From: Abyssibius alkaniclasticus
GTDB taxonomy: Bacteria > Pseudomonadota > Alphaproteobacteria > Rhodobacterales > Rhodobacteraceae
Direction: 5' to 3'
DNA length: 64,000 nucleotides
Assembly: GCF_020447305.1 (NCBI RefSeq)
Contig: NZ_CP095732.1
Coordinates: 1,334,501-1,398,500, forward strand
Shown: positions 50,628 to 61,024 of the stretch, in pieces
How positions within the stretch are numbered: position 1 is the stretch's first letter
How the letters are laid out: each line of letters opens with the position of its first letter
Notes under the pieces: model-generated
Databases searched by the model: none
Told to the model about the DNA's origin: nothing
Seen by the model: only the letters and a program-made list of their open reading frames with translations
Program-made: the position numbers and the translations under genes

Positions 50628-51029
50628 ATGTCCATGATGAACGATCCTCTCGGCGATATGCTGACACGTATCCGCAACGCGCAGATGCGCAATCGCTCGA
50701 CCACCCGGACCCCGGCCTCCAAACTCCGCAAATGGGTTTTGGATGTGCTGCTGTCCGAGGGCTATATCCGCGGCTATGAGGAAGTCTCCTCGGCCGAAGG
50801 TCGCCCCGAATTTGAAGTGTCGCTGAAATACTTTGATGGCGTTCCCGTGATCAAGGAACTCAAGCGCGTATCAAAGCCCGGCCGTCGCGTTTACGCGGGT
50901 GCGGCCGATATCCCGCTGGTCCGTCAGGGCCTGGGGTTGGCGATTGTGTCGACATCGCAAGGTGTCATGTCTGATGCGCAGGCGCGCCAAGCCAATATTG
51001 GCGGCGAAGTCCTGTGCACAATTTTCTAG
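50628..51029 (+). CDS. rpsH: 30S ribosomal protein S8
   Basis: A 133-residue primary 16S rRNA-binding protein. It starts [20 protein letters not shown] after GGGAGGGAAG. The C-terminal motif [20 protein letters not shown] is typical. In E. coli S8 represses the spc operon; not shown here. Met3 or Met4 are alternative starts. Confidence 0.97.
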   Translation: MSMMNDPLGDMLTRIRNAQMRNRSTTRTPASKLRKWVLDVLLSEGYIRGYEEVSSAEGRPEFEVSLKYFDGVPVIKELKRVSKPGRRVYAGAADIPLVRQGLGLAIVSTSQGVMSDAQARQANIGGEVLCTIF

Positions 51030-51039
51030 GAGGGTTCTG

Positions 51040-51573
51040 ATGTCACGTATCGGCAAAAAGCCCGTTCCACTGCCAAGCGGTGTTTCCGCTTCGCTGAGCG
51101 GCCAGAAGGTTGAAGTGAAGGGGCCGAAGGGCACCCGGCATTTTCAGGCGACTGACGATGTAACAATCACCGTTGATGGTGGTGCGGTCACGGTGAAGCC
51201 TCGCGGCACATCCAAGCGCGCCCGCCAGCAATGGGGCATGTCACGCAGCCAGATCGAAAATCTGGTGACCGGCGTTACCACCGGTTTCAAGAAAGAGCTT
51301 GAAATCAACGGTGTTGGTTATCGTGCCGCCCTGCAGGGAAAGACCCTGAAACTTGCGCTTGGCTACAGCCATGACGTGGATTTCGACATTCCCGAAGGTG
51401 TGACCGTAACTGTCCCGAAGCCGACGGAAATTACCGTTGAAGGGATTGATCAACAGCTTGTCGGCCAGGTTGCGGCGAATATCCGCGAATGGCGTAAGCC
51501 CGAGCCCTATAAAGGCAAGGGTATCAAATACAAAGACGAGTATATCTTCCGCAAGGAAGGCAAGAAAAAGTAA
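51040..51573 (+). CDS. rplF: 50S ribosomal protein L6
   Basis: A 177-residue protein near the factor-binding site. [40 protein letters not shown] and [20 protein letters not shown] are conserved. AGGAGGG precedes the start. The length equals the E. coli protein. Confidence 0.98.
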   Translation: MSRIGKKPVPLPSGVSASLSGQKVEVKGPKGTRHFQATDDVTITVDGGAVTVKPRGTSKRARQQWGMSRSQIENLVTGVTTGFKKELEINGVGYRAALQGKTLKLALGYSHDVDFDIPEGVTVTVPKPTEITVEGIDQQLVGQVAANIREWRKPEPYKGKGIKYKDEYIFRKEGKKK

Positions 51574-51584
51574 GGATGCGATAG

Positions 51585-51944
51585 ATGGCGAACAACAAAA
51601 GAGACTTGTTCCTGAAACGCCGCCTGCGCGTCCGGAACAAACTGCGCAAGTCGGCCGATGGCCGGCCGCGCCTGTCGGTGCATCGTTCTTCCAAGAACAT
51701 TTCGGTGCAACTGATCGACGATGCCCAGGGTGTTACCCTGGCTTCGGCCTCGACACTCGAAAAAGAGCTGGGTGTGGTTGGCAAGAACAACATCGAGGCG
51801 GCCACGAAAATTGGCGCCGCGATTGCCGAACGCGCCAAAGCCAAGGGCGTCGAAGTGGTCTATTTCGACCGTGGTGGGTTTCTCTTTCACGGGAAGGTAA
51901 AGGCTTTGGCCGATGCTGCCCGTGAAGGCGGCCTGAAATTCTAA
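51585..51944 (+). CDS. rplR: 50S ribosomal protein L18
   Basis: A 119-residue 5S rRNA-binding protein. [40 protein letters not shown] and [20 protein letters not shown] are typical. It lies between rplF (11 bp) and rpsE (13 bp). Confidence 0.98.
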   Translation: MANNKRDLFLKRRLRVRNKLRKSADGRPRLSVHRSSKNISVQLIDDAQGVTLASASTLEKELGVVGKNNIEAATKIGAAIAERAKAKGVEVVYFDRGGFLFHGKVKALADAAREGGLKF

Positions 51945-51957
51945 GAGGAGCACGATA

Positions 51958-52539
51958 ATGGCAAGAGAAGATAATCGCCGGGATCGTCGCGACCGCGAGG
52001 AAACACCGGAATTCGCAGACCGCCTTGTGGCGATCAACCGCGTCAGCAAAACGGTAAAAGGCGGTAAACGCTTTGGTTTTGCGGCACTGGTGGTTGTTGG
52101 CGATCAGAAGGGCCGCGTCGGCTATGGCAAGGGCAAGGCGAAAGAAGTGCCCGAAGCTATCCGCAAGGCCACCGAGCAGGCCAAACGCAAGATGATCCGC
52201 GTGCCGCTGCGCGAGGGTCGCACATTGCACCACGATAGCGAGGGCCGTCACGGCGCCGGTAAAGTGGTCATGCGCACCGCCCCGGCGGGGACCGGCATCA
52301 TCGCCGGTGGTCCGATGCGTGCGGTTTTTGAAATGCTGGGCCTGCAGGATGTGGTTGCGAAATCAACCGGTTCGCAGAACCCGTATAACATGATCCGCGC
52401 CACGATCGATGGCCTGGAAAAGGAAACCAGCCCCCGTTTGGTTGCGCAGCGTCGCGGCAAAAAGGTGGCCGATATCCTGACCCGTGGTCAGCAGGGGGCA
52501 TCTGCGCCTGAAGTTGCGCCCGAAGTTGCGGAGGCCTAA
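51958..52539 (+). CDS. rpsE: 30S ribosomal protein S5
   Basis: A 193-residue protein of the mRNA entry and decoding region. [20 protein letters not shown] and [20 protein letters not shown] are the double-stranded RNA-binding fold, and [20 protein letters not shown] the C-terminal core. It is longer than E. coli S5 (167), with a C-terminal [12 protein letters not shown] tail. Confidence 0.98.
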   Translation: MAREDNRRDRRDREETPEFADRLVAINRVSKTVKGGKRFGFAALVVVGDQKGRVGYGKGKAKEVPEAIRKATEQAKRKMIRVPLREGRTLHHDSEGRHGAGKVVMRTAPAGTGIIAGGPMRAVFEMLGLQDVVAKSTGSQNPYNMIRATIDGLEKETSPRLVAQRRGKKVADILTRGQQGASAPEVAPEVAEA

Positions 52540-52542
52540 ATC

Positions 52543-52743
52543 ATGGCAAAAGCGAAAGCAAAAACCATCACGGTCAAGCAGATTGGCTCGCCAATCCGCC
52601 GCCCCGCCGATCAGCGCGCAACGCTGGTTGGTCTTGGTCTGAACAAGATGCACAAAACCCGCATTCTGGAAGACACAGCTTCCGTGCGCGGCATGGTCAA
52701 CAAGATCCCGCATCTGGTTGAAATCATCGAAGAACAGGGCTAA
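52543..52743 (+). CDS. rpmD: 50S ribosomal protein L30
   Basis: A 66-residue protein. [40 protein letters not shown] and [15 protein letters not shown] are conserved. It follows rpsE after 3 bp. The next 158 bp hold tandem hairpins before rplO. Confidence 0.97.
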   Translation: MAKAKAKTITVKQIGSPIRRPADQRATLVGLGLNKMHKTRILEDTASVRGMVNKIPHLVEIIEEQG

Positions 52744-52752
52744 GGCCCGCCC

Positions 52753-52830
52753 GGCGGGCCATCATGGCCCGCCACCACTTTTTTGGGCCATCATGGCCCG
52801 CCACCACCTGTTTTGGGCCATTATGGCCCG
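52753..52830 (+). repeat. Three tandem hairpin repeats between rpmD and rplO
   Basis: GGGCCATCATGGCCC occurs at 52756-52770 and 52785-52799, and GGGCCATTATGGCCC at 52815-52829, at 29-30 bp spacing, each followed by CGCCA and then a T-run. Each is a perfect short palindrome. The first can also pair with the preceding GGCCCGCC/GGCGGGCC. They may act as stacked partial terminators or mRNA-stability elements. Confidence 0.85.
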
Positions 52831-52901
52831 CCAGATTCAGTTTTAACGCCGTGTTTGCCCGCTCCGTCGCTGGAGGGTAGTTCCGGCAGAGGAGAAGCGA
52901 C

Positions 52902-53363
52902 ATGAAACTTCACGAATTGCACGACAATGACGGTGCATCCAAATCCAAGAAGCGCAAAGCCCGTGGCCCCGGTTCGGGCAAGGGTAAAACCGCCGGTCGT
53001 GGCATCAAGGGCCAGAAATCCCGTTCGGGTGTGGCGATTGGTGGCTACGAGGGTGGCCAGATGCCGCTTTACCAGCGTCTGCCCAAGCGTGGCTTCAACA
53101 AGCCCAATGCCAAGCATTTCGCGGTGGTGAACCTGTCGATCCTGCAGAAATTCATCGACGCTGGCAAGATTGACGCCAAAGCGGCGATCACCGAAGATCT
53201 GCTGGTGGAAAGCGGCCTTGTGCGCCGCAAGCTCGACGGCATCCGCCTGCTTGCCAAGGGCGAGATCAAGGCGAAACTCGACATTACAGTGACCGGCGCC
53301 TCCAAGGCTGCGGTCGAGGCTGTCGAGAAGGCTGGCGGCAAGGTGAACCTGCCTGCCGCCTAA
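52902..53363 (+). CDS. rplO: 50S ribosomal protein L15
   Basis: A 153-residue early assembly protein. [40 protein letters not shown] and [20 protein letters not shown] are conserved. AGAGGAG precedes the start. Confidence 0.98.
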   Translation: MKLHELHDNDGASKSKKRKARGPGSGKGKTAGRGIKGQKSRSGVAIGGYEGGQMPLYQRLPKRGFNKPNAKHFAVVNLSILQKFIDAGKIDAKAAITEDLLVESGLVRRKLDGIRLLAKGEIKAKLDITVTGASKAAVEAVEKAGGKVNLPAA

Positions 53364-53378
53364 CATACGGCGCGCCAT

Positions 53379-53403
53379 GCCTTGCAGGCCGGGCCTGCAA
53401 GGC
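53379..53403 (+). other. Perfect hairpin between rplO and secY
   Basis: GCCTTGCAGGC-CGG-GCCTGCAAGGC, an 11 bp perfect stem without a U-tract. Possibly an mRNA-stability or attenuation element. Confidence 0.6.
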
Positions 53404-53477
53404 TTACATCGTGAGAAGCATTTATGCGCCGTCACATCCCAACCGGGGTTTGGCGGCGCAATCATGGGAGAGCCTGA

Positions 53478-54830
53478 ATGGCATCGGTAGCTGAACAAAT
53501 GGCCGCAAACATGAGCTGGGGCACCTTTGGCAAGGCCAAGGAATTGCAGCAGCGCATTCTTTTTGCGATTGGATTGCTGATCGTTTATCGCATCGGCACA
53601 TTCATTCCGGTGCCCGGCATCGACGCGGTGCAACTCAAGACCTTCTTTGAAAGCCAGCAATCGGGCATTGGCGGCATTCTCAACATGTTTACCGGCGGTG
53701 CGGTGTCGCGTATGGCGATTTTCGCGCTCGGCATCATGCCCTATATCTCGGCCTCGATCATCGTGCAGCTTCTGGCCTCGATGATCCCCGCCTGGGAACA
53801 GTTGAAGAAAGAGGGCGAGCAGGGCCGCAAGAAGCTGAACCAATACACCCGTTTCGGCACGGTATTGCTGGCAATATTCCAATCTTACGCCATTGCCCGA
53901 GGGATTGAGAGCCAGGGGCTTGCGGTTGATCCGGGCCTGTATTTTCAGGCCGCCTGCATGATCACGCTGGTCGGCGGCACCCTGTTCCTGATGTGGCTGG
54001 GCGAGCAGATTACCGCGCGCGGCATCGGCAATGGCATTTCGCTGATCATCTTTGTCGGCATCGTGGCCGAACTGCCCGCCGCAATCGCGCAATTCCTGGC
54101 CTCGGGCCGCTCGGGCCAGATTTCCACCCCGGTCATACTGGCGGTGATTGTCATGGTCGTTGCGGTCATGGCGCTTGTGGTGTTTGTCGAGCGCGCCTTG
54201 CGCAAGATCCATATCCAGTATCCGCGCCGCCAGGTCGGGCAGAAAATGTATGGCGGGGAATCGAGCCACCTGCCGATCAAGATCAACCCGTCAGGCGTTA
54301 TTCCGGCAATTTTTGCAACCTCGTTGCTGCTGCTGCCTACCACCGCCACCACTTTCGCGGAATCCGGCACGGGCTTCTGGGCAACGCTTGCCGCCTATAT
54401 GGGGCCGGGCCAGCCGCTTTATTTGCTGTTCTACGCGGTGATGATCATTTTCTTCGCCTATTTCTATACCGCAAATGTGGCGTTCAAAACCGAAGACGTG
54501 GCCGACAATCTCAAGAAGCAGGGCGGCTTTGTGCCCGGTATTCGCCCCGGTGCAAAAACCGCGCAATATCTGGATTACGTCGTTACGCGCATTCTGGTTC
54601 TGGGCTCGACCTATCTTGCTGCGGTAAGCCTTTTGCCCGAGATTTTGCGTTCACAATTCGCAATTCCGTTCTATTTTGGCGGCACGTCGTTGCTGATTGT
54701 GGTTTCTGTCACAATGGATACGATCACACAGATTCAGTCGCACCTGCTGGCGCATCAGTATGAAGGGCTGATCGAAAAGTCGAAACTGCGTGGCAAGAGC
54801 CGCAACAAGGCAAGGACAACGCGTCAATGA
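53478..54830 (+). CDS. secY: Preprotein translocase subunit SecY
   Basis: A 450-residue, ten-helix channel of the Sec translocon. The N-terminal [20 protein letters not shown] and [18 protein letters not shown], the plug region FNMFTGGA-like ([20 protein letters not shown]) and the cytoplasmic loop [12 protein letters not shown]-like ([20 protein letters not shown]), with its catalytic Arg, are clear. The stop overlaps the adk start by 4 bp. A promoter-poor 114 bp with a hairpin precedes it. Confidence 0.98.
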   Translation: MASVAEQMAANMSWGTFGKAKELQQRILFAIGLLIVYRIGTFIPVPGIDAVQLKTFFESQQSGIGGILNMFTGGAVSRMAIFALGIMPYISASIIVQLLASMIPAWEQLKKEGEQGRKKLNQYTRFGTVLLAIFQSYAIARGIESQGLAVDPGLYFQAACMITLVGGTLFLMWLGEQITARGIGNGISLIIFVGIVAELPAAIAQFLASGRSGQISTPVILAVIVMVVAVMALVVFVERALRKIHIQYPRRQVGQKMYGGESSHLPIKINPSGVIPAIFATSLLLLPTTATTFAESGTGFWATLAAYMGPGQPLYLLFYAVMIIFFAYFYTANVAFKTEDVADNLKKQGGFVPGIRPGAKTAQYLDYVVTRILVLGSTYLAAVSLLPEILRSQFAIPFYFGGTSLLIVVSVTMDTITQIQSHLLAHQYEGLIEKSKLRGKSRNKARTTRQ

Positions 54831-55480
54831 ATATCATACTGCTAGGACCACCGGGTGCCGGAAAAGGCACGCAATCGCATCGTCTGGTGGCCGAGCGTGA
54901 TATGATTCAATTGTCGACCGGTGACATGCTGCGCGCGGCGCGCAGTTCCGGCACGGCAATGGGCAAGCGCGTGGCCGCGGTCATGGATGCCGGCAATCTG
55001 GTGACCGATGAAATCGTCATTGGCTTGATTGACGAGCAGCTTTCCAACCCCGCGCTCGATGGCAAGGGCTTCATCTTTGATGGCTTTCCCCGCACGCTGG
55101 CCCAGGCCGATGCTTTGGGCGCATTGCTCGACAGCAAGGGTTTGAAGCTGCACCATGTCATCGAAATGCGCGTTGATGACGATGCGCTGGTGGCCCGCAT
55201 CACCGGGCGCTTTACCTGCAGCAATTGCGGCGCGGTCTATCATGACGAAACCAAGCCGACAAAGAAGCACAATGTCTGCGACAATTGCGGCGCGGTCGAG
55301 CAGTTCACCCGCCGCAAGGACGATAACGAAGACAGCCTGCGCACGCGCCTGCTGGCCTATTACCGCGATACCTCTCCGCTGATCGGTTATTACTATGCCA
55401 AGGGCCTGTTGGACCGGGTTGACGGGCTGGGCAGCATCGACGCTGTTGCCGGTGAAATAGACGAAATACTCACCCGTTAA
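54827..55480 (+). CDS. adk: Adenylate kinase (zinc-lid type)
   Basis: A 217-residue cytoplasmic enzyme that converts ATP and AMP to two ADP. The P-loop [12 protein letters not shown] is at the N-terminus, STGDMLRAA binds AMP, FDGFPRT is conserved, and the lid (about residues 128-155) has two CxxC pairs (CSNC and CDNC) that bind zinc. It is coupled to secY by the ATGA overlap, a common arrangement. Confidence 0.98.
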   Translation: MNIILLGPPGAGKGTQSHRLVAERDMIQLSTGDMLRAARSSGTAMGKRVAAVMDAGNLVTDEIVIGLIDEQLSNPALDGKGFIFDGFPRTLAQADALGALLDSKGLKLHHVIEMRVDDDALVARITGRFTCSNCGAVYHDETKPTKKHNVCDNCGAVEQFTRRKDDNEDSLRTRLLAYYRDTSPLIGYYYAKGLLDRVDGLGSIDAVAGEIDEILTR

Positions 55481-55497
55481 GCCCGAATATTTCGGCC

Positions 55498-55525
55498 TTG
55501 ACGATCGCGCGCGGGTTTCTATACT
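55498..55525 (+). promoter_or_regulatory. Putative promoter of the rpsM-rpsK-rpoA-rplQ operon
   Basis: TTGACG (55498-55503), a 16-base spacer and TATACT (55520-55525) lie directly after adk. The leader to rpsM is about 165 bp and contains inverted repeats, for example GGTTCC/GGAACC at about 55650-55670. Both hexamers are near consensus. Confidence 0.65.
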
Positions 55526-55693
55526 CCGCGCTTCTTCTGCATGGCAGAGAATCAAAGGTTGCGCCCAAATCTGGTTGCTATCCTTTCGGCCCCGGTAGCG
55601 GGGCGGCCCGCCACGGCCTTTGGCCCGGCGGGTTCTATTGTGAAAAAAGGTTCCGGCACTACGGAACCGCAAACGAAAGAACGGAGAGCCGAT

Positions 55694-56062
55694 TTGGCAC
55701 GTATCGCCGGGGTCAACATCCCCACCAATAAACGGGTGCATATCGCACTGACCTATATTCACGGCATTGGCCTGAAATCCGCCCAAGACATTTGCGAGGC
55801 TGTTGGCATTGCCCAGGACCGCCGCGTGAATGATCTGTCGGATGCCGAAGTGCTGTCCATCCGCGAGCATATCGATGGCAACCTGATGGTGGAAGGCGAC
55901 CTGCGCCGCGACACCCAGATGAACATCAAGCGCCTGATGGACCTTGGTTGCTATCGCGGCCTGCGCCACCGCCGCCGTCTGCCTGTTCGTGGCCAGCGCA
56001 CGCATACCAATGCGCGCACCCGCAAGGGTAAAGCTGTCGCCATTGCCGGCAAGAAGAAATAA
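55694..56062 (+). CDS. rpsM: 30S ribosomal protein S13 (TTG start)
   Basis: A 122-residue 30S head protein contacting the P-site tRNA and L5. The family N-terminus [20 protein letters not shown] directly follows a TTG codon, with GGAGAG 6 bases upstream, so TTG is the start. Longer in-frame upstream codons run through the leader and are not part of the family. [20 protein letters not shown] is the conserved tail. Confidence 0.93.
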   Translation: MARIAGVNIPTNKRVHIALTYIHGIGLKSAQDICEAVGIAQDRRVNDLSDAEVLSIREHIDGNLMVEGDLRRDTQMNIKRLMDLGCYRGLRHRRRLPVRGQRTHTNARTRKGKAVAIAGKKK

Positions 56063-56074
56063 GGGGTAGGGCAT

Positions 56075-56464
56075 ATGGCACGCGAAAAAGTTCGGACGAA
56101 GCGTAAAGAACGCAAAAATATCTCCTCTGGTGTTGCGCATATCAACTCCAGCTTCAACAACACCAAGATCCTGATCTCCGATGCCCAGGGCAACGCGATT
56201 TCCTGGTCTTCGGCAGGCACGATGGGCTTCAAGGGCTCGCGTAAATCCACGCCCTATGCGGCGCAGATGGCGGCTGAAGATGCAGGCAAAAAGGCACAGG
56301 AACACGGCATGAAGACGCTGGAAGTTGAAGTGCAGGGCCCCGGTTCGGGCCGTGAAAGCGCGCTGCGCGCTTTGGCTGCGGTTGGTCTGACGATCAGCTC
56401 CATCCGCGATGTTACGCCGATGGCCCATAACGGCTGCCGTCCGCCGAAACGCCGCCGCGTTTAA
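56075..56464 (+). CDS. rpsK: 30S ribosomal protein S11
   Basis: A 129-residue platform protein. [40 protein letters not shown] and the C-terminal [17 protein letters not shown] are conserved. It lies 12 bp after rpsM. rpsD, often next, is absent; rpoA follows directly. Confidence 0.98.
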   Translation: MAREKVRTKRKERKNISSGVAHINSSFNNTKILISDAQGNAISWSSAGTMGFKGSRKSTPYAAQMAAEDAGKKAQEHGMKTLEVEVQGPGSGRESALRALAAVGLTISSIRDVTPMAHNGCRPPKRRRV

Positions 56465-56570
56465 GCAATTCTGATTTGCCATCCGGTGCGCAGTTTGTGC
56501 GCCGGATGGTCGTTTACCTCGGGCGTTGGCACCCTTCCGGATCGGGCGCTGACAAGAATGGAGGCCAAAG

Positions 56571-57587
56571 ATGATCCACAAGAATTGGCAGACACTTATT
56601 CGTCCACAGCAGTTGGACATTAAAGCCGGCGCAGACCCCAAGCGCATTGCAACCGCCATTGCCGAACCACTGGAGCGTGGCTTTGGCCTGACGCTGGGCA
56701 ACGCCCTGCGCCGTGTGCTGATGTCCTCGTTGCAAGGTGCAGCGATTACTTCGGTGCAGATCGACAATGTGCTGCACGAGTTTTCCTCGGTTGCCGGTGT
56801 GCGCGAAGACGTGACCGACATCGTGCTGAACCTCAAGGGCGTGTCGCTTAAAATGGAAGTCGAAGGCCCGAAGCGCGTTGCGATCAACGCAACCGGCCCC
56901 GGCGTTGTCACCGCTGGCGACATTGCCGAAACCAACGGTATTGAAGTGCTGAACCGTGACCATGTGATCTGCCACCTCGATGATGGCGCAAGCCTGTTCA
57001 TGGAGCTGACCGTGAACACCGGCAAGGGCTATGTGGCCGCCGAAAAACTGCGCCCCGAAGATGCGCCGATTGGCCTGATTTCGGTTGATGCGCTGTTTTC
57101 TCCCGTCAAGAAATGCTCCTACAAGGTTGAACCGACCCGCGAAGGCCAGGTGCTTGACTATGACAAGCTGACCCTGACCGTTGAAACCGATGGGTCGATC
57201 ACGCCGGAAGACGCAATCGCCTATGGCGCGCGCATTCTGCAAGACCAGCTTTCGGTCTTTGTGAACTTCGACGAGCCCGAAGCCGCTGGCCGTGCCGATG
57301 ATGAGGACGAGTTGGAATTCAACCCGCTCCTGCTCAAGAAGGTCGACGAGCTGGAACTTTCCGTGCGTTCGGCAAACTGCCTCAAGAACGACAATATCGT
57401 GTATATTGGCGATCTGATTCAGAAAACCGAAGCCGAAATGCTGCGCACCCCCAACTTTGGCCGCAAATCCTTGAACGAGATCAAGGAAGTCCTGTCGGCA
57501 ATGGGCCTGCATTTGGGTATGGATATTGTTGATTGGCCGCCCGAGAATATCGAAGATCTGGCCAAGAAATTCGAAGACCATTTCTAG
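56571..57587 (+). CDS. rpoA: RNA polymerase subunit alpha
   Basis: A 338-residue protein. The N-terminal dimerisation domain contains [20 protein letters not shown] and [21 protein letters not shown] linker precedes the C-terminal domain ([20 protein letters not shown], then [20 protein letters not shown]), which binds UP elements and activators. GGAGG precedes the ATG. Confidence 0.99.
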   Translation: MIHKNWQTLIRPQQLDIKAGADPKRIATAIAEPLERGFGLTLGNALRRVLMSSLQGAAITSVQIDNVLHEFSSVAGVREDVTDIVLNLKGVSLKMEVEGPKRVAINATGPGVVTAGDIAETNGIEVLNRDHVICHLDDGASLFMELTVNTGKGYVAAEKLRPEDAPIGLISVDALFSPVKKCSYKVEPTREGQVLDYDKLTLTVETDGSITPEDAIAYGARILQDQLSVFVNFDEPEAAGRADDEDELEFNPLLLKKVDELELSVRSANCLKNDNIVYIGDLIQKTEAEMLRTPNFGRKSLNEIKEVLSAMGLHLGMDIVDWPPENIEDLAKKFEDHF

Positions 57588-57703
57588 GTTTTCAGAACGG
57601 GGGCGGGCAACCGCCCCCAAACGACCGGGCATTCCGCCCCAAGGAGAGCGACGCACACGCAGCATCGCCGGACAAAGTATAAAGCACTGTAAGGAAACGC
57701 AAA

Positions 57704-58129
57704 ATGAACCACGGAAACGGCTACCGCCGCCTCAACCGCACCCACGAACACCGCAAGGCGATGTTCTCCAATATGGCAAATTCGCTGATCGAGCATGAGC
57801 AGATCAAGACGACCCTGCCCAAAGCCAAAGAGATGCAGCGCATCATCGACAAGCTGATCACCCTTGGCAAACGTGGCGATCTGCACGCCCGCCGTCAGGC
57901 TTTCGCACAGCTCAAGCAAGAAGCGCCCGTTGCCAAACTGTTTGGCACACTCGGCCCGCGCTATGCCGAACGTTCGGGCGGTTATTGCCGCGTGATGAAA
58001 GCCGGTTTCCGCTATGGCGATATGGCGCCGATGGCGATCATCGAACTGGTCGACCGTGATCCGGCCGCCAAGGGTGCCGCCGACAAGGCTCGTCTTGCCG
58101 AAGAAATGACAATGGACGACGACGAATAG
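57704..58129 (+). CDS. rplQ: 50S ribosomal protein L17
   Basis: A 141-residue protein near the tunnel exit. [20 protein letters not shown] and [20 protein letters not shown] are conserved. AAGGAAACGC precedes the ATG. It is the last gene of the ribosomal block, closed by a terminator. Confidence 0.98.
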   Translation: MNHGNGYRRLNRTHEHRKAMFSNMANSLIEHEQIKTTLPKAKEMQRIIDKLITLGKRGDLHARRQAFAQLKQEAPVAKLFGTLGPRYAERSGGYCRVMKAGFRYGDMAPMAIIELVDRDPAAKGAADKARLAEEMTMDDDE

Positions 58130-58150
58130 GCAACCCCGGTTGCACAGGAA

Positions 58151-58182
58151 AACCCCGGGTCATCGATCCGGGGTTTTTTGTT
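58151..58182 (+). terminator. Terminator after rplQ
   Basis: AACCCCGG pairs with CCGGGGTT around a short loop (a GAT/ATC pair may extend it), followed by TTTTTGTTTTT. It is a strong end to the alpha operon. Confidence 0.9.
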
Positions 58183-58254
58183 TTTGGCGCCGTGCTAGAC
58201 TTGGCGCAAATCGTGGGCCAATGTCTGCCCCCCCAATCTCTGTTTGGCGCATCA

Positions 58255-59556
58255 ATGGCTGACCTGTTTGACCAACCCGGCGCTTCAAGTTCAGCGCCAC
58301 GCCCGCTGGCCGACCGGCTGCGCCCCGCCAAGCTGGCGGATGTCATCGGGCAGGCGCATTTATTGGGCAAGGGAGGCAGCTTGCGCACCATGCTGGATGG
58401 CGGCAACCTGCCATCGTTGGTGTTCTGGGGGCCGCCGGGCGTGGGTAAAACCACCATTGCGCGGCTGCTGGCCGATGAAACCGACCTGCATTTCGTGCAG
58501 ATCAGCGCGATATTCACCGGCGTGCCGGAGTTGCGCAAGGTGTTCGAGGCGGCGCGCATCCGCCGCCAGAATGGCAAGGGCACGCTGCTGTTTGTTGATG
58601 AGATCCACCGGTTCAACAAGGCCCAGCAAGACGGGTTTCTGCCGCATATGGAAGATGGCACGATTCTGCTCGTCGGCGCGACCACCGAAAACCCGAGCTT
58701 CGAGCTGAATGCCGCGCTGCTGTCGCGCGCGCAGGTTCTGGTGCTGAACCGGCTGGAGCCAAAGGCGCTTGAGCAGCTTGCAGCCCGCGCCGAAAAGGAT
58801 ATGGGCCGCGCCTTGCCACTGAAGCCTGAGGCGCGCAGCCAGTTGCTGGACATGGCCGATGGCGACGGCCGCGCGCTGCTGAACCTGATGGAGCAGATCT
58901 TCACCTGGAAAGACGTGGCCAGCCCCGAGGAGATGGCCAAGCGGCTGGCGCGCCGTGCTGCAAAATACGATAAATCGGGCGATGAGCATTACAACCTGAT
59001 CTCGGCATTGCATAAATCGGTGCGCGGGTCCGACCCGGATGCAGCACTTTACTGGCTCGCCCGGATGCTTACGGGGGGCGAAGACCCGCGTTATCTCGCA
59101 CGGCGCATCACCCGCATGGCGGTTGAAGATATCGGCCTTGCCGACCCTGCTGCACAGCGCCAATGCCTTGATGCCTGGGAAACCTATGAACGGCTTGGCA
59201 GCCCCGAGGGTGAGCTGGCTTTGGCTCAGGCTGTGCTGTATCTGGCGCTCGCGCCCAAGTCGAACGCCGCCTATGCCGCCTACAAGAATGCACTGGCGGC
59301 GGCCAGGAAATTCGGCTCGGAACCACCGCCCAAACATATTCTGAATGCCCCAACCGGCATGATGAGGGACCAAGGCTTTGGTGCGGGCTATGAATATGAC
59401 CATGATGCCGAGGCCGGGTTTTCGGGGCAGAACTACTTTCCCGAAACCATGAAGCGCGGCATTTACTATTTGCCGGTCGAGCGTGGCCACGAGCGCGAGC
59501 TTAAAAAGCGGCTCGACTATTTTGCCAAGCTGCGCAGCCAGCGCAACAAGGGCTAA
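58255..59556 (+). CDS. rarA: Replication-associated recombination protein A (AAA ATPase)
   Basis: A 433-residue protein of the RarA/MgsA/WRNIP1 family that acts at stalled replication forks. RPLADRLRPAKLADVIGQAH leads into Walker A GPPGVGKTTIARLLA (about residue 62), Walker B GTLLFVDEIHRFNKAQQDGF and sensor 1 ATTENPSFELNAALLSR. The tetramerisation domain contains GSDPDAALYWLARMLTGGED, and the family end is ERGHERELKKRLDYF. ATG 58255 matches the family start; upstream in-frame codons overlap the terminator. Confidence 0.95.
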   Translation: MADLFDQPGASSSAPRPLADRLRPAKLADVIGQAHLLGKGGSLRTMLDGGNLPSLVFWGPPGVGKTTIARLLADETDLHFVQISAIFTGVPELRKVFEAARIRRQNGKGTLLFVDEIHRFNKAQQDGFLPHMEDGTILLVGATTENPSFELNAALLSRAQVLVLNRLEPKALEQLAARAEKDMGRALPLKPEARSQLLDMADGDGRALLNLMEQIFTWKDVASPEEMAKRLARRAAKYDKSGDEHYNLISALHKSVRGSDPDAALYWLARMLTGGEDPRYLARRITRMAVEDIGLADPAAQRQCLDAWETYERLGSPEGELALAQAVLYLALAPKSNAAYAAYKNALAAARKFGSEPPPKHILNAPTGMMRDQGFGAGYEYDHDAEAGFSGQNYFPETMKRGIYYLPVERGHERELKKRLDYFAKLRSQRNKG

Positions 59557-59621
59557 AATGGCGCCGGGGCTTGCCTTTTGCTGCTGAATTGGCGATGCAG
59601 GCGGCAACAAAGGAACATGCA

Positions 59622-59996
59622 ATGAATTTTCTGATTGTCGCAGCCGGTGGGGCGCTGGGGGCAGCCGGGCGCTATGGCACCGGCCTGGCCGTGGCGCGCT
59701 GGTTTGGCGCGGGCTTCCCCTGGGGCACGCTGGCCGTCAACGTGATTGGCAGCTTTCTTATGGGCGCTCTGGCCGTGGCGCTCAGCCAGCGGGCCGGGCA
59801 ATCGCCGCGCGCCGCCCTGTTCCTGCTGACCGGCATTCTGGGCGGCTTCACCACGTTTTCTGCCTTCTCGCTGGATGCGGTTGCACTGATCGAGCGCGGC
59901 CGCATTCTGGCGGCGGGCGGCTATATCGGCGGTTCGGTCATCCTGTCGATCATGGCTTTGGTTCTGGGGGCGCTGATGATGCGGGCAATGGCATGA
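59622..59996 (+). CDS. crcB: Fluoride channel/exporter CrcB (Fluc)
   Basis: A 124-residue, four-helix inner-membrane protein working as an antiparallel dimer. GGALGAAGRYGTG near the N-terminus, GTLAVNVIGSFLMGALAVAL with the pore Asn, and ILGGFTTFSAFSLDAVALIE with the Phe-box and Na-site are present. AAAGGAAC precedes the ATG. No fluoride riboswitch was recognised in the short upstream gap. Its stop overlaps rluC (ATGA). Confidence 0.94.
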   Translation: MNFLIVAAGGALGAAGRYGTGLAVARWFGAGFPWGTLAVNVIGSFLMGALAVALSQRAGQSPRAALFLLTGILGGFTTFSAFSLDAVALIERGRILAAGGYIGGSVILSIMALVLGALMMRAMA

Positions 59997-61024
59997 GCGG
60001 TGTGCAGATGCGCGATGTCGGTGACGATGGGCAGGACATGCGGCTTGACCGCTGGTTTCGCAACAATTTCCCGCATGTCACGCAAATCCGCATCGAAAAA
60101 CTGTGCCGCAAGGGCGAAATCCGTGTCGATGGCGGGCGGGTGAAGCCAGCCACGCGGCTTGAAGCGGGCCAGACCATCCGCATTCCACCGCTGCCGGAGC
60201 CCGAAGCGCAAACCACCCCGCGCGAGGTTGTTCTGAGCGATGACGACATCAGGCTGATGCAGGATTCGGTGATCTACAAAGACGAACACCTGATCGTGCT
60301 GAACAAGCCCGCGGGCGTGGCCACGCAAGGTGGCACCGGGCAAACGCGGCATATCGACATGCTTTCCAATGCGCTGAAATTCGAGCTTGAGGAAAAGCCG
60401 CGCCTTGTGCATCGGCTCGACCGCGATACATCGGGCGTGTTGCTTTTAGCGCGCTCGGGGCGCGCTGCGGCCCTGCTGACCAAGGCGTTTCAGGCCAAGG
60501 AAACCCGCAAAATTTACTGGGCGCTTGTGGCCGGTTGCCCGGTCGATGCGGCAGGCACCATCCGCTACGGGCTTGTAAAACAGGGCGGAATCGGGGTTGA
60601 GCGGATGACCTGCATCCACCCCGATGAGGTGGATGCAACCCCCGGCGCCAAACGCGCCACCACCGATTTTGCGACCATCGAGAAAATCGGCACCCGCGCC
60701 GCCTGGCTGGGCCTGTCGCCCATCACGGGGCGCACACACCAATTGCGCGCGCATCTGGCCGAAATCGGCTGCCCGATCGTGGGTGACGGCAAATATGGCG
60801 GGCGCGGTCAGGAAAATATGGGCGATGGCTGGGGCGCCATTCTGGGCGGCGATATCAGCCGGAAAATGCACCTTCATGCGCGTTCAATCGAATTTACGCA
60901 CCCGTTTTCGGGCAAGCAGATGTTTTTTGAAGCGCCCTTGCCCGACCATATGCAAAAGAGCTTTGACTATTTCGGCTGGAACCTGAAATGGGCGCCGAAA
61001 GACCCGTTCAAGGTGTTCGAATGA
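59993..61024 (+). CDS. rluC: Ribosomal large-subunit pseudouridine synthase, RluA family
   Basis: A 343-residue enzyme that isomerises uridines in 23S rRNA. An S4 RNA-binding domain (MRLDRWFRNNFPHVTQIRIE, GEIRVDGGRVKPATRLEAGQ) precedes the catalytic domain with the nucleophilic Asp in RLVHRLDRDTSGVLLLARS. GLSPITGRTHQLRAHLAEIG is the conserved C-terminal motif. The S4 domain favours RluC or RluD over RluA; RluC-like spacing is the likelier. Both ends overlap neighbours by 4 bp. Confidence 0.88.
   Translation: MSGVQMRDVGDDGQDMRLDRWFRNNFPHVTQIRIEKLCRKGEIRVDGGRVKPATRLEAGQTIRIPPLPEPEAQTTPREVVLSDDDIRLMQDSVIYKDEHLIVLNKPAGVATQGGTGQTRHIDMLSNALKFELEEKPRLVHRLDRDTSGVLLLARSGRAAALLTKAFQAKETRKIYWALVAGCPVDAAGTIRYGLVKQGGIGVERMTCIHPDEVDATPGAKRATTDFATIEKIGTRAAWLGLSPITGRTHQLRAHLAEIGCPIVGDGKYGGRGQENMGDGWGAILGGDISRKMHLHARSIEFTHPFSGKQMFFEAPLPDHMQKSFDYFGWNLKWAPKDPFKVFE

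Noticed and set aside
52753-52830. CRISPR array
   Set aside because: The units are short palindromes of 15 bp with nearly identical 14-15 bp intervals and no unique spacers; no cas gene is present.
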